Source of the DNA: JAEUIE01 sp046350055
GTDB lineage: Bacteria > Planctomycetota > Planctomycetia > Gemmatales > HRBIN36
NCBI GenBank assembly: GCA_046350055.1
Contig: JAXMBC010000001.1
Span: 5,332,001 to 5,396,000, forward strand
Length of the DNA: 64,000 nt
Reading direction: 5' to 3'
Below, piece after piece: positions 41,118 to 48,771 of this stretch. Position 1 is the first letter of the stretch. Each line of letters opens with the position of its first letter. The notes beneath the pieces were generated by a model, which did no database searches, was not told the origin of the DNA, and saw only the letters and a program-made list of their open reading frames with translations. Both the position numbers and the translations under genes were made by a program.

Positions 41118-42020
41118 ATGTCGGAACGAGCCTGGATCTGGCGGGAGGAGCAGCCCGTGCCTGCGATACGCAAGGCCCGGCCCTCGTCACGCTATGGTCC
41201 CATGGTAAACCGGCAGAACGTGCCACCCTCCATCCCGATCATCTGGCAGGATCTGCCAGCGGATGATCCCGATATCCTCGCCTTGTTCCGTCGCGAGACG
41301 CTCAGTACACCACGCACGTCGAAACGCCATCGGCCGCCGGCCTACATGGTGCAACCCTTCTCACTGCACTGGTTCCTGGCAGCAGAACGCCTGCGCTACG
41401 GTGGCCCGGGCCGCTGGCTGCCCCGCGTCCTGGAATTCGGCAAACATGGCGGCGAGACGCTGCTCTCCCTCAGCAAGACTTGCGGCACTGATGCTACACA
41501 ATTTGCCCGCTGTGGCGCGAGGGTGATTGTCTGCAACAACACGCTCGACGATCTGCAACTGGTGAAGCGCAACTTCCACCTGCGGGAACAGCAGGTGCGG
41601 GCATTGCATTGCCCGTTCACCCAGTTGCCACTGGAAAACTGCTCCATCGACGTGGTACACCTGGATGGCATCCTGCACGAAATGCAATCTCCACTGCAGG
41701 TGGTATCGGAAATCTACCGTGTGCTGAAGCCGGGCGGCAAGGTGGTGGCGGTCATTCCTGCACGACCCCGTCGCTGGCAGGCGATCCGCAATCCGCGTCC
41801 CTTCCATACCGGTTTTGGCAGCAGAGAGTTGCAACGACTGTTCCTGCCGCAATTCGTGGAACATCGTCGGCAACGACGACATATTCGCCGCCGCGAAGTC
41901 TGGTGGGGTTATCGCTGGCTGCCCAAGCAATGGCTCGAACGGTGCCTGGGGAAGTATTGGATCCTGAAGGCGTTCAAGCCGGTAAGCGTAGTACGGGAAG
42001 GGCTGGCAGACGCGGCGTAA
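41118..42020 (+). CDS. Class I SAM-dependent methyltransferase
   Basis: This is a protein of about 300 residues. After ~80 N-terminal residues the Rossmann fold starts with LEFGKHGGETLLSLS, motif I-like (ExGxxxGxxL), then VIVCNNTLDDLQLVKR (motif II) and DVVHLDGILHEMQ with VLKPGGKVVAVIPA (post-motif III). It is like ubiquinone/phospholipid-type Methyltransf_11 enzymes. The C-terminus is very basic (RRQRRHIRRREVWW). Of two in-frame ATGs (41109, 41118) the second has AAGGA at better spacing. The substrate is unknown. It ends 2 nt from the convergent receiver gene. Confidence 0.8.
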   Translation: MSERAWIWREEQPVPAIRKARPSSRYGPMVNRQNVPPSIPIIWQDLPADDPDILALFRRETLSTPRTSKRHRPPAYMVQPFSLHWFLAAERLRYGGPGRWLPRVLEFGKHGGETLLSLSKTCGTDATQFARCGARVIVCNNTLDDLQLVKRNFHLREQQVRALHCPFTQLPLENCSIDVVHLDGILHEMQSPLQVVSEIYRVLKPGGKVVAVIPARPRRWQAIRNPRPFHTGFGSRELQRLFLPQFVEHRRQRRHIRRREVWWGYRWLPKQWLERCLGKYWILKAFKPVSVVREGLADAA

Positions 42021-42022
42021 TA

Positions 42023-42451
42023 CTACGCATGCTGCACGGTATCCATGTAGTTCAACACCCGATCCAGTTCATTCTTGTTATCTTTGCCCGCCAGCAGCGC
42101 TTTCACTCGTACCAGCAGTTCATTCTTGTTGATGGGCTTGGTCAGGAAGTCGTCGGTGCCTGCTTCCACGGCACGCTCAATATCGACAGGCTGATCGAGC
42201 GCGGTCACCATGAGGATCGCCAGGTTCTTCGTAGCAGTATTGTGACGGAGCCGCTTGCACACTTCAAAGCCGCTCATCCGGGGCATCATGATGTCGAGCA
42301 GCAGAACATCAGGCTTCCATTCGTCCACGAGTTTCAATGTTGCTTCGCCATCAGCGGCTGTCTTCACCTCGGCCCCGAGTTCATCGAGGTAAGCTTCGAG
42401 CAGTTCGACGCCCTGCTGATTGTCGTCGGCGATGAGAATGCGTGATGGCAT
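42023..42451 (-). CDS. Stand-alone response-regulator receiver protein
   Basis: This 142-residue protein is a receiver domain with a short tail. The acidic pair is at ADDN (residues 8-11), the phosphoacceptor in LLLDIMMPRMSG, the Thr in VTALDQP and the Lys in TKPINK. No output domain follows, only a helical stretch to the stop. Such CheY-like proteins act by protein-protein contact. A kinase gene is not adjacent. An upstream in-frame ATG at 42460 is possible. Confidence 0.9.
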   Translation of the reverse strand: MPSRILIADDNQQGVELLEAYLDELGAEVKTAADGEATLKLVDEWKPDVLLLDIMMPRMSGFEVCKRLRHNTATKNLAILMVTALDQPVDIERAVEAGTDDFLTKPINKNELLVRVKALLAGKDNKNELDRVLNYMDTVQHA

Positions 42452-42493
42452 GGAAAACACTCAGGAACTTGGCTTGGATATTGTAGGACAAAG

Positions 42494-42615
42494 TAGACGC
42501 GGCATCCTCCCGCGTCGGCAATGAAATGGTAGTGGTGCAGGTGACACACGGTGCAATCAGCATGCAACATGGACGTGCCACTGCGTACTGCATGCGCGGC
42601 AGGATGCCGCGTCTA
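42494..42615. repeat. Repeat family B, copy 1 (122 bp, REP-flanked)
   Basis: The ends are inverted: TAGACGCGGCATCC on the left and its complement-like GGATGCCGCGTCTA on the right. Each end can form its own small hairpin (GACGCGG/CCGCGTC). The interior AGTGGTGCA...ATGGACGTGC is shared with the copy at 60,793-60,913. It ends one base before the stop codon of the 42616-43191 gene. Confidence 0.75.
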
Positions 42616-43191
42616 CTAGAGCTCCACGGTTTCGCGTTCGAGCTTGACTTTGAACGGTATGCGGCCTGGTTCAGCCTTGTCGTAACGCTCGCGGAAGACG
42701 CCTTTACGTGCGGTACGCACATCTTCGACAGTGTAGAACAGGTGAGGGTCAAACTGCCTGAGCAGATGTACGACTTCTTTCAGTTGCTTGCGCTTCACAA
42801 TGGTGAAGATCACATTGACCGGGCCAGCGACACCATCCCCTTCCACGCAGGTGACGCCGAAATTGGCAGCAGTCAGGCAGTCAATCAGGGGTTCAGGAGG
42901 CTTGCCGGTGATGATGCGGATGACCTGGGTGCCGATGGCCAGCTTTTCTTCGATGGTCATTCCCAGGAAGCTGCCGCTGGTGAAACCCAACGCATAGGCA
43001 AGTGAGCAGGGCCAATGGTTCAGATTGGAAACGACCTGCCCGATGGCGAAGAGCCAGATGGTAGATTCGATCATGCCCAGAATGACAGCCATTTTCTTGA
43101 GGCCACGTGCGACAAAGATGCTGCGGAGCGTACTGAATGTGACAACACACGTTTCAGCCAGATAAATGAGAATAGGCAACCACCAGGACAC
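42616..43191 (-). CDS. UPF0316/DUF2179 membrane protein
   Basis: This 191-residue protein has three hydrophobic helices (residues 4-24, 35-55 and 62-82) followed by a soluble DUF2179 domain (VIRIITGKPPEPLID, VNVIFTIVKRKQLKEVVHLL). The phrase STLRSIFVARG is typical of UPF0316. The function is not known. A CTCCCCC/GGGGGAG inverted repeat (43201-43229) lies just upstream of its start and may affect expression. Confidence 0.85.
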   Translation of the reverse strand: MSWWLPILIYLAETCVVTFSTLRSIFVARGLKKMAVILGMIESTIWLFAIGQVVSNLNHWPCSLAYALGFTSGSFLGMTIEEKLAIGTQVIRIITGKPPEPLIDCLTAANFGVTCVEGDGVAGPVNVIFTIVKRKQLKEVVHLLRQFDPHLFYTVEDVRTARKGVFRERYDKAEPGRIPFKVKLERETVEL

Positions 43192-43380
43192 GGTTTTGGT
43201 CTCCCCCGACCATGTGACACAAGGGGGAGGAGGATAGCGTGAGTGGCAGGAAACGCAAGGCGTCTTGGATAAATGAGAATGATCTAAAGTAGTATCTGCA
43301 GTTGCAACAAAGTGTCCATTAGCCTGCCAACCCTCCCCGTATCCAAGGGAAGGAGTCCGATCAGCCTCTGTACAGACAGT

Positions 43381-44235
43381 CTAGTCTTTGGGTTCGGGTG
43401 GTTTCTCGAAGACGCTTTTGGGAATGTCGTCTTTCGGATCAATGCGGTCGAGTTCGAGTTCCATGTAGAGCTTTTTGCCACGCTTGATGGTGATCGACTG
43501 CGCCATGATGGCACCACCCATTGGCTTGAAGTTGAGGTAGCTGGTTTCCTGCGAGACGTCTTCCTTCTTCAGTGGATCGAAAACCTTGCGATCGACGAAG
43601 GTGAGCAGGCCGGTGGAGCGGTCGAAAAAGAGCAGGCACGAGCGGTGTCCCTTAGCGTCCACCTTAAGGCCGATGATGAAACGGTTATCGCGCTGGGCCA
43701 CGGGCATGACTGTCAGTTGATAATCACCGCTGAGCAGCGGGGTCAAACGAGTGAGGTAGAGCACATGGGCTTCCTCAGCTTCTTCGTTGGCTAACTTTTC
43801 GGGCAGGTCGTCCGCGCCGCGGCCGGTGATCAGCGTTCGCCAGCCTTTGCCTTCACTCCAGGCAGTGGAGATGGGCAGGTTGCCCCCGATGCCTTTGAGG
43901 CTGAAAGTGTACTTGTAGCTGCTAGGCAGCCTGGCATGCCACTCGGCGAAGAAGGGAACTGGGCGGTCGGGCTCGCGGTCTTCACGATACATGAGCCCGC
44001 GACCTTTCCACGTGGAGATAAGAAGTTTCTCCATGGCAGCCTTGCCACCGTGGGCGTTGATGGCTTTCTCGATGAGGTCTCGGGCCTTCTTGGAGATGGG
44101 GTAGGTTTGGGCGTGGGCAATGTCAGCGAAGAAGATCGCCAGGAGACACCAGCCCGAAGCGTAAGCGAGGCTGGGCCTGCAACCGCGCGGGCCAACCTCG
44201 CTCACGCTTCGGGCTAGTATCTGAATCCACATCAT
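43381..44235 (-). CDS. Exported protein of unknown function, N-terminus built from a repeat
   Basis: The frame gives 284 residues. The mature protein (from about residue 43, QTYPISKKARDLIEKAINA) is a compact domain with phrases such as NAHGGKAAMEKLL and GDYQLTVMPVAQRDNR. It resembles exported planctomycete proteins that carry a beta-rich, LolA-like or sterol-binding-type fold, which I cannot name surely. The signal peptide core is WCLLAIFFADIAHAQ. Its n-region is encoded by repeat D (44151-44215), giving RSVSEVGPRGCRPSLAYASG. The start ATG at 44235 overlaps the stop of the Gfo/Idh gene; the real start may differ. Confidence 0.6.
   Translation of the reverse strand: MMWIQILARSVSEVGPRGCRPSLAYASGWCLLAIFFADIAHAQTYPISKKARDLIEKAINAHGGKAAMEKLLISTWKGRGLMYREDREPDRPVPFFAEWHARLPSSYKYTFSLKGIGGNLPISTAWSEGKGWRTLITGRGADDLPEKLANEEAEEAHVLYLTRLTPLLSGDYQLTVMPVAQRDNRFIIGLKVDAKGHRSCLLFFDRSTGLLTFVDRKVFDPLKKEDVSQETSYLNFKPMGGAIMAQSITIKRGKKLYMELELDRIDPKDDIPKSVFEKPPEPKD
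44151..44215. repeat. Repeat family D inside a coding start
   Basis: AGCCCGAAGCGTAAGCGAGG (44151-44170) and CCTCGCTCACGCTTCGGGCT (44196-44215) are inverted arms with a single mismatch, separated by 25 bp. The element is read in frame at the start of the 43381-44235 gene. Confidence 0.75.
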
Positions 44236-45356
44236 AGCTGTGGTATCTCCACTCGCGTACCGCCCTTCATGGCGGAGTCGTGGGCGCAGATGCCGACCAT
44301 GGTCCAGTTCGCGCTGGTGGGTGCATCGGGGAAGGCGGGCTGCCTGCCGAGCACGGCCATCAGGAAGTTTTGAACCAGGTGCGGGTGGCTGCCGCCGTGA
44401 CCGGCTCCCTGGAGGAAGCTGAGGTGGGTGGCATCGTGGATCGCCCCGGTGAACTTGCGGATGCCATCAGGCAGGCGGCCGGCAAAGTCGGGCACTTTCA
44501 CTCGGCGGGGAATCTGGGGTTCGGGCAGGCCCCGCATGTGCAGCACCGGGTCTTCGCCTTCAACCTGTTGCCATTCGAAGCTGACGTTGCTGCCGGTCAC
44601 ATCGAAGCTCTCGCGGTATTGGCGGGCGGTGTCGAACAGGCTGCGCGTTACTTCCGCCACCACATCGCTGCCCTTGATCTTGAACGTGGCTGATTCGATG
44701 GCGAAGGGACTGTTGTGATACTTGATGAGGTCTTCCGCGATACGGCCCGAGCCGTGGCAGACTACACTCTCGGCCAAGGCGACCTTGCCTTTTTCGGGGT
44801 GGCTGAGGATAGCGAGACACGGGCTGACGCAATGGGTGGCGTACCACATGGGAGGCAGGCCAGGCCAGTAGTTGGGCCAGCCGTGCATATCCTGCTGGTG
44901 ACTTCCACGCAGAAATTGAATGCGCCCCAGGACTCCGCGGTCGTAGAGATCCTTGGCGAAGAGGTATTCGCGACTGTAGACCACAGTCTCCATCATCATG
45001 TAAGTCTTGCCCGACTTCCGCTGGGCTTCGACGATCTGGCGACACTCTTCGATGGAGGTCCCCATCGGCACGGTACAGGCAACATGCTTACCCGCATTCA
45101 AAGCCGCTATGGACTGCCTGGCATGATCGGGGATAGGGCTATTGATGTGCACTGCATCGACATTCGGGTCTTTGAGCAACTCGTCGTAACTGGTGTAGCG
45201 TTTGGCCACGCCGAACTGGTCACCACATTGATTCAGCCCTGCCTTGTCGCGCCGGCAAATGGCATACATCTCGGCATCGGGATGGTTCTGATAGATGGGG
45301 ATGAACTCCGCCCCGAAACCCAGCCCGACAATGGCGACACGCACTTTCCCAGCCAT
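44232..45356 (-). CDS. Gfo/Idh/MocA family oxidoreductase
   Basis: This 374-residue protein has an N-terminal Rossmann fold (VRVAIVGLGFGAEFIP, residues about 4-20) and the family motif VDAVHINSPIPDHARQSIA. The catalytic-type lysine region AGKHVACTVPMGTS has Thr-Val where many members have EKP, so the usual lysine is absent. The C-terminal domain (residues 125-374) is the beta-sheet dimer face. These NAD(P)-dependent enzymes oxidise or epimerise sugars and inositols; the missing Lys suggests altered chemistry. The ATG at 45356 has GGAG at good spacing. It is probably followed by the 43381 gene on the same mRNA. Confidence 0.85.
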   Translation of the reverse strand: MAGKVRVAIVGLGFGAEFIPIYQNHPDAEMYAICRRDKAGLNQCGDQFGVAKRYTSYDELLKDPNVDAVHINSPIPDHARQSIAALNAGKHVACTVPMGTSIEECRQIVEAQRKSGKTYMMMETVVYSREYLFAKDLYDRGVLGRIQFLRGSHQQDMHGWPNYWPGLPPMWYATHCVSPCLAILSHPEKGKVALAESVVCHGSGRIAEDLIKYHNSPFAIESATFKIKGSDVVAEVTRSLFDTARQYRESFDVTGSNVSFEWQQVEGEDPVLHMRGLPEPQIPRRVKVPDFAGRLPDGIRKFTGAIHDATHLSFLQGAGHGGSHPHLVQNFLMAVLGRQPAFPDAPTSANWTMVGICAHDSAMKGGTRVEIPQL

Positions 45357-45459
45357 GGAACACTCCATCAGAGAGGACAGACACTCTCTGGAAGTTACTC
45401 GGCAACGCAGGCAGGTGCAAGGAGAAACTCCAGCTTCTGATCTCCTCGCCGGCGTGCTG

Positions 45460-47025
45460 TTACCCTGCTCGTTCGAGAGGAGGCTGCCAGACCAGTTCCA
45501 GTTCCTTGCCAAAGACCTTTTCGAACAGCTTGCCCTTTTGCGATGCGCCCCAGACATCAATTTCCGGATACGTCGGCGCCACCATTGCGACATGCACCAG
45601 GCTGCCTCGAACGGTGCACTGCACCTTTTCGATGGATCGGGTATGGGAGCGATCCATACCATCGGCCAGACGGAGTATTGCACTGAGCCGGCGAATCGTC
45701 GCCTGATCTGCATCGGAGAGCCTGGCAAAGGCTTCATGCTTCTTCTTGGGGACTGACCTGCGATGATAGCGGGCCACCTGGGCGACGATCTCCCGCTGTC
45801 GCGGAGTCATGCCACGGATATTGCCATGCACGATCAGGTGATAGCTGTGGTGATGATGCTTCTCGTAGTTCACCAGCGTACCCACTTCATGCAGCCAGGC
45901 TGCGAGGAGAAGCATGGTTTTCTCTGCGGGTGGCAGCTTCAATGGCTCCTGCAATGCATCAAAGAGCTGACTGCATAGCTTGGTGATCTGGGCTGCATGT
46001 GCTTCATCCAGCCCGCAGAGACTGCCAAACTGTCGGGCCGCAGCCTGCAGGGCTTCGGGGTCCTCAGCAACCGGGTTGTTTTCCGTCTTCGGTGGACCGT
46101 AGTACTTCTCAATCATGTTCAGGAGCAAGCCGTCACGCACGCCCTGATCGTGAATCACCAGACGGTTTACCTGCATCCACTTCATGATGCGTTCGATGAC
46201 CGAAATCCCGGCAATGATGATGTCCGCCCGGTCCGGGTTCAGCCCCGGCACCGTGCGCCGCGCTGCCAATGGCAGGAAACTCAGGTGGTCGAGAACATGG
46301 CGAACCTCGCTGCGAGTCATTTCGTAGCCACCGACACCTCGCCGATCCATACCACGCATGCGGAGGGAGATGTTGGCCAGTGCGGTGAATGTCCCCCCTG
46401 CCCCGATCATGAAGTGGGGATGGAAGGCAGCGACAGGCATGGAATCAGTCAGCAGCTTTTTCAGTCTCTTGCGAAGCGCTTTCACATCGTTCTTATTGGG
46501 TGGATCATGTGTAATACAGTCCTCCGTCATCCGCACTGCACCAATAGGCAGCGAGTGTATTTCTTCCACCACGCCGTTGGCAGCAAAGATCAGTTCACCA
46601 CTGCCACCGCCCAGGTCGAGAAGCAGCACCTGCTGATCGCTCAGATCAAACCGGCGATGGGCTGAGAGGAACGAAAGTCGGCCTTCTTCATCAGGCGTAA
46701 TGACTTCAATCGTGACTCCGAGGTGGGCTTTCACGAGCTGAATGAACTCCTGCCCGTTCCTGGCTTCCCGTACTGCACTGGTGGCAATCACCTCGAGGTG
46801 ATCGACCTTGTGGCCATCCACCAGTGCTTTCATGCGCCGCAGTGCATTGAGCGAATGAGCCATTGCTTCGGCAGAGAGCTTGCTGGTCGCAGAGAGGCCA
46901 TGTGCCAGCCTGGTCGTTTCCTTGTGATCATCGAGGACACGGTAGCTGCTCCGGTCGTCATTCACTTCCGCGATAATGAGGCGAATGGAATTGCTGCCGA
47001 TATCAATGCCAGCCAGTCGGCTCAT
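45460..47025 (-). CDS. ppx: Exopolyphosphatase / pppGpp phosphatase (Ppx/GppA)
   Basis: This is a 521-residue ASKHA-fold phosphatase. Phosphate-1 loop GIDIGSNSIRLIIAEV is at the start, STSAVREARNG-type motif at about 90-100 (TSAVREA), and LLLDLGGGSGEL is the phosphate-2 loop. The C-terminal half (about 320-521) is an HD-like helical domain: AAWLHEVGTLVNYEKHHHHS and GMTPRQREIVAQVARYHRR. It hydrolyses inorganic polyphosphate and pppGpp. No ppk gene is next to it. It is divergent from the EVE gene. Confidence 0.93.
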   Translation of the reverse strand: MSRLAGIDIGSNSIRLIIAEVNDDRSSYRVLDDHKETTRLAHGLSATSKLSAEAMAHSLNALRRMKALVDGHKVDHLEVIATSAVREARNGQEFIQLVKAHLGVTIEVITPDEEGRLSFLSAHRRFDLSDQQVLLLDLGGGSGELIFAANGVVEEIHSLPIGAVRMTEDCITHDPPNKNDVKALRKRLKKLLTDSMPVAAFHPHFMIGAGGTFTALANISLRMRGMDRRGVGGYEMTRSEVRHVLDHLSFLPLAARRTVPGLNPDRADIIIAGISVIERIMKWMQVNRLVIHDQGVRDGLLLNMIEKYYGPPKTENNPVAEDPEALQAAARQFGSLCGLDEAHAAQITKLCSQLFDALQEPLKLPPAEKTMLLLAAWLHEVGTLVNYEKHHHHSYHLIVHGNIRGMTPRQREIVAQVARYHRRSVPKKKHEAFARLSDADQATIRRLSAILRLADGMDRSHTRSIEKVQCTVRGSLVHVAMVAPTYPEIDVWGASQKGKLFEKVFGKELELVWQPPLERAG

Positions 47026-47191
47026 GGAGTGGTATCTCGTGACAGGGTGATGGTATGATGGAAAAGTAGAGCATCCCCTTCAACGGGATTCGCCATTTCT
47101 TCAAACATGCCAGTCACTATTCTTCCTGGTACCGCTACAGGGTTCTTCACCATAGACTATGAGGAAGGCTGGTTTCCACTGAAAGGTTCCC

Positions 47192-47581
47192 ATGGCACGC
47201 TGGCTTTTCAAGGAAGAACCCTCTTCCTACAACTTTGCACGGCTGATGAAAGACGGCCAGACGACCTGGAGCGGCATCGCTAATGCCCTGGCTCTCAAGA
47301 ACCTGCGGCAGGTGAAGAAGGGTGACGACATCTTTTTCTATCACACCGGCAAGGAAAAGGCTGTTGTCGGCATCATGCAAGCTGCGGAAGATGCCGTGGA
47401 TGGAGAGGACGTCAGTGTCGTTGTCAAGCCAATTCGCCTACTGGATCACCCGGTACCACTTTCGGTGGTGAAGACTGACCCTCTCTTGAAAGAATGGGAA
47501 TTGGCGCGACTGCCCCGGTTGTCTATCATGCCTGTTACCACGAAACAGTGGCAGCGGGTCCTGGCACTAGCCAAGGCCTAG
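47192..47581 (+). CDS. EVE domain protein
   Basis: This is a 129-residue one-domain protein. Its phrases WLFKEEPSSYNF and TTWSGIANALALKNLRQVKKGDDIFFYHTG are EVE-family hallmarks. EVE domains are PUA-like folds that bind modified bases in DNA or RNA; in bacteria they are often found in restriction and defence contexts. Here the neighbours are housekeeping genes. It is likely cotranscribed with the DHH phosphoesterase 73 nt downstream. Confidence 0.9.
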   Translation: MARWLFKEEPSSYNFARLMKDGQTTWSGIANALALKNLRQVKKGDDIFFYHTGKEKAVVGIMQAAEDAVDGEDVSVVVKPIRLLDHPVPLSVVKTDPLLKEWELARLPRLSIMPVTTKQWQRVLALAKA

Positions 47582-47654
47582 CACACTGTCTCTCGCGGCT
47601 CCTGCTCGGTTCCCAGTGACAGACTCGTCACGCCGACGGGGAAAGGAAAGCACT

Positions 47655-48758
47655 ATGGCGGCGAACTCGGCCGCTGGTAAGCCCACTACACGCAACAGCG
47701 ATACCGACCCTGGCGGGTCTTCCTCTTCGCAGAAGCTCCTGGAGCATCTCCAGGACTATAAGGGCATTATTCTCGTTTCCCATGTGAACCCCGACCCTGA
47801 CAGTCTGGGGAGCATGATGGGGCTGGCTCATCTCTTCAAGAAGAAACTGAAGAAGAACAGCATCCTCACGCAGGATGGTTTCATCGGCCGGGCCGAGAAC
47901 CAGGCCATGGTCCGCTGCCTGGGGCTGGAACTCAAGACCATCGAAGAAGTGTCGTGGAAGGAGAACCATGCCGTGGTGATGGTGGACAGCCAGCCCGGCA
48001 CCGGTCGCCATACCATTCCGGAAGAAGTCGAAGTCGCAGCTATCATCGATCACCACGAATTCAGCGGCAGCACCAAGGGTGTTCCCTTTGTGGATGTGCG
48101 GGCGGGGCTGGGTGCCACCTGTACCCTGGTCGCCAAGTATCTGATGGAGCAGAAACTCGATCCCCCTGAAGACATCGCCACCGCCCTCTTTTACGGCATC
48201 GAATCGGAGATGACAGGCTACCCGCGGGAGGCCACGCCTCAGGACGACGGTGCCCTGCTCTATCTGTACCAGTACGCCAGTAAGGATCTGCTCGCCGAGA
48301 TCAAGTCGGCCCGGCTGCCCATCTCGTACTTCGAAACGCTGATCCAGGCACTGCAGAACTCCTTCATATACGATCATCTCATCATGTCATGGGCAGGCGA
48401 CCTTGCACAACCTGAGTCCGCCGCCGAGATAGCCGACTTCCTCATCCGCTTTGAAGAGGTTGCCTGGGCCTTTGTGTGTGGCGTCTACGAAAACAATCTG
48501 ATCATGTCGCTGCGGACGGTGCATGCCAAGGGTCGCGCCGGTCAGATCCTGCAGGAAGTGGTGGATGGCATGGGCAAAGCCGGGGGGCATGATCGCCGTG
48601 CCGGCGGGGCTATCCCGCTCGACAGCACCGCTGCCAGTGCTGTGGAAGATGTCCGGGCGATCGTCCGCAAAAACATCCTGGCAGCACTGGATATTGATGA
48701 ACAGCGTGGCCAGCGCCTCGTGGCCCGACGAGAGTTGCTCGAGAGCATTCAGGGTTAA
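47655..48758 (+). CDS. DHH-family phosphoesterase, NrnA-like
   Basis: This protein has about 367 residues. The DHH motifs are SHVNPDPDSLGSM (a DPD variant of the metal site), VMVDSQPG and IIDHHEFSG. The C-terminal DHHA1 domain ends with GGHDRRAGGAIPL. NrnA-type enzymes are oligoribonucleases/pAp phosphatases that clear nanoRNA; a cyclic-dinucleotide phosphodiesterase is an alternative. The start at 47655 has AAGGA 7 nt upstream; a frame from 47616 is longer but less likely. Confidence 0.88.
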   Translation: MAANSAAGKPTTRNSDTDPGGSSSSQKLLEHLQDYKGIILVSHVNPDPDSLGSMMGLAHLFKKKLKKNSILTQDGFIGRAENQAMVRCLGLELKTIEEVSWKENHAVVMVDSQPGTGRHTIPEEVEVAAIIDHHEFSGSTKGVPFVDVRAGLGATCTLVAKYLMEQKLDPPEDIATALFYGIESEMTGYPREATPQDDGALLYLYQYASKDLLAEIKSARLPISYFETLIQALQNSFIYDHLIMSWAGDLAQPESAAEIADFLIRFEEVAWAFVCGVYENNLIMSLRTVHAKGRAGQILQEVVDGMGKAGGHDRRAGGAIPLDSTAASAVEDVRAIVRKNILAALDIDEQRGQRLVARRELLESIQG

Positions 48759-48771
48759 ACCATCCTGCCAG

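Noticed and set aside
43201..43229. Riboswitch at the UPF0316 leader
   Set aside because: Only a 7-bp inverted repeat; no known riboswitch core is present.
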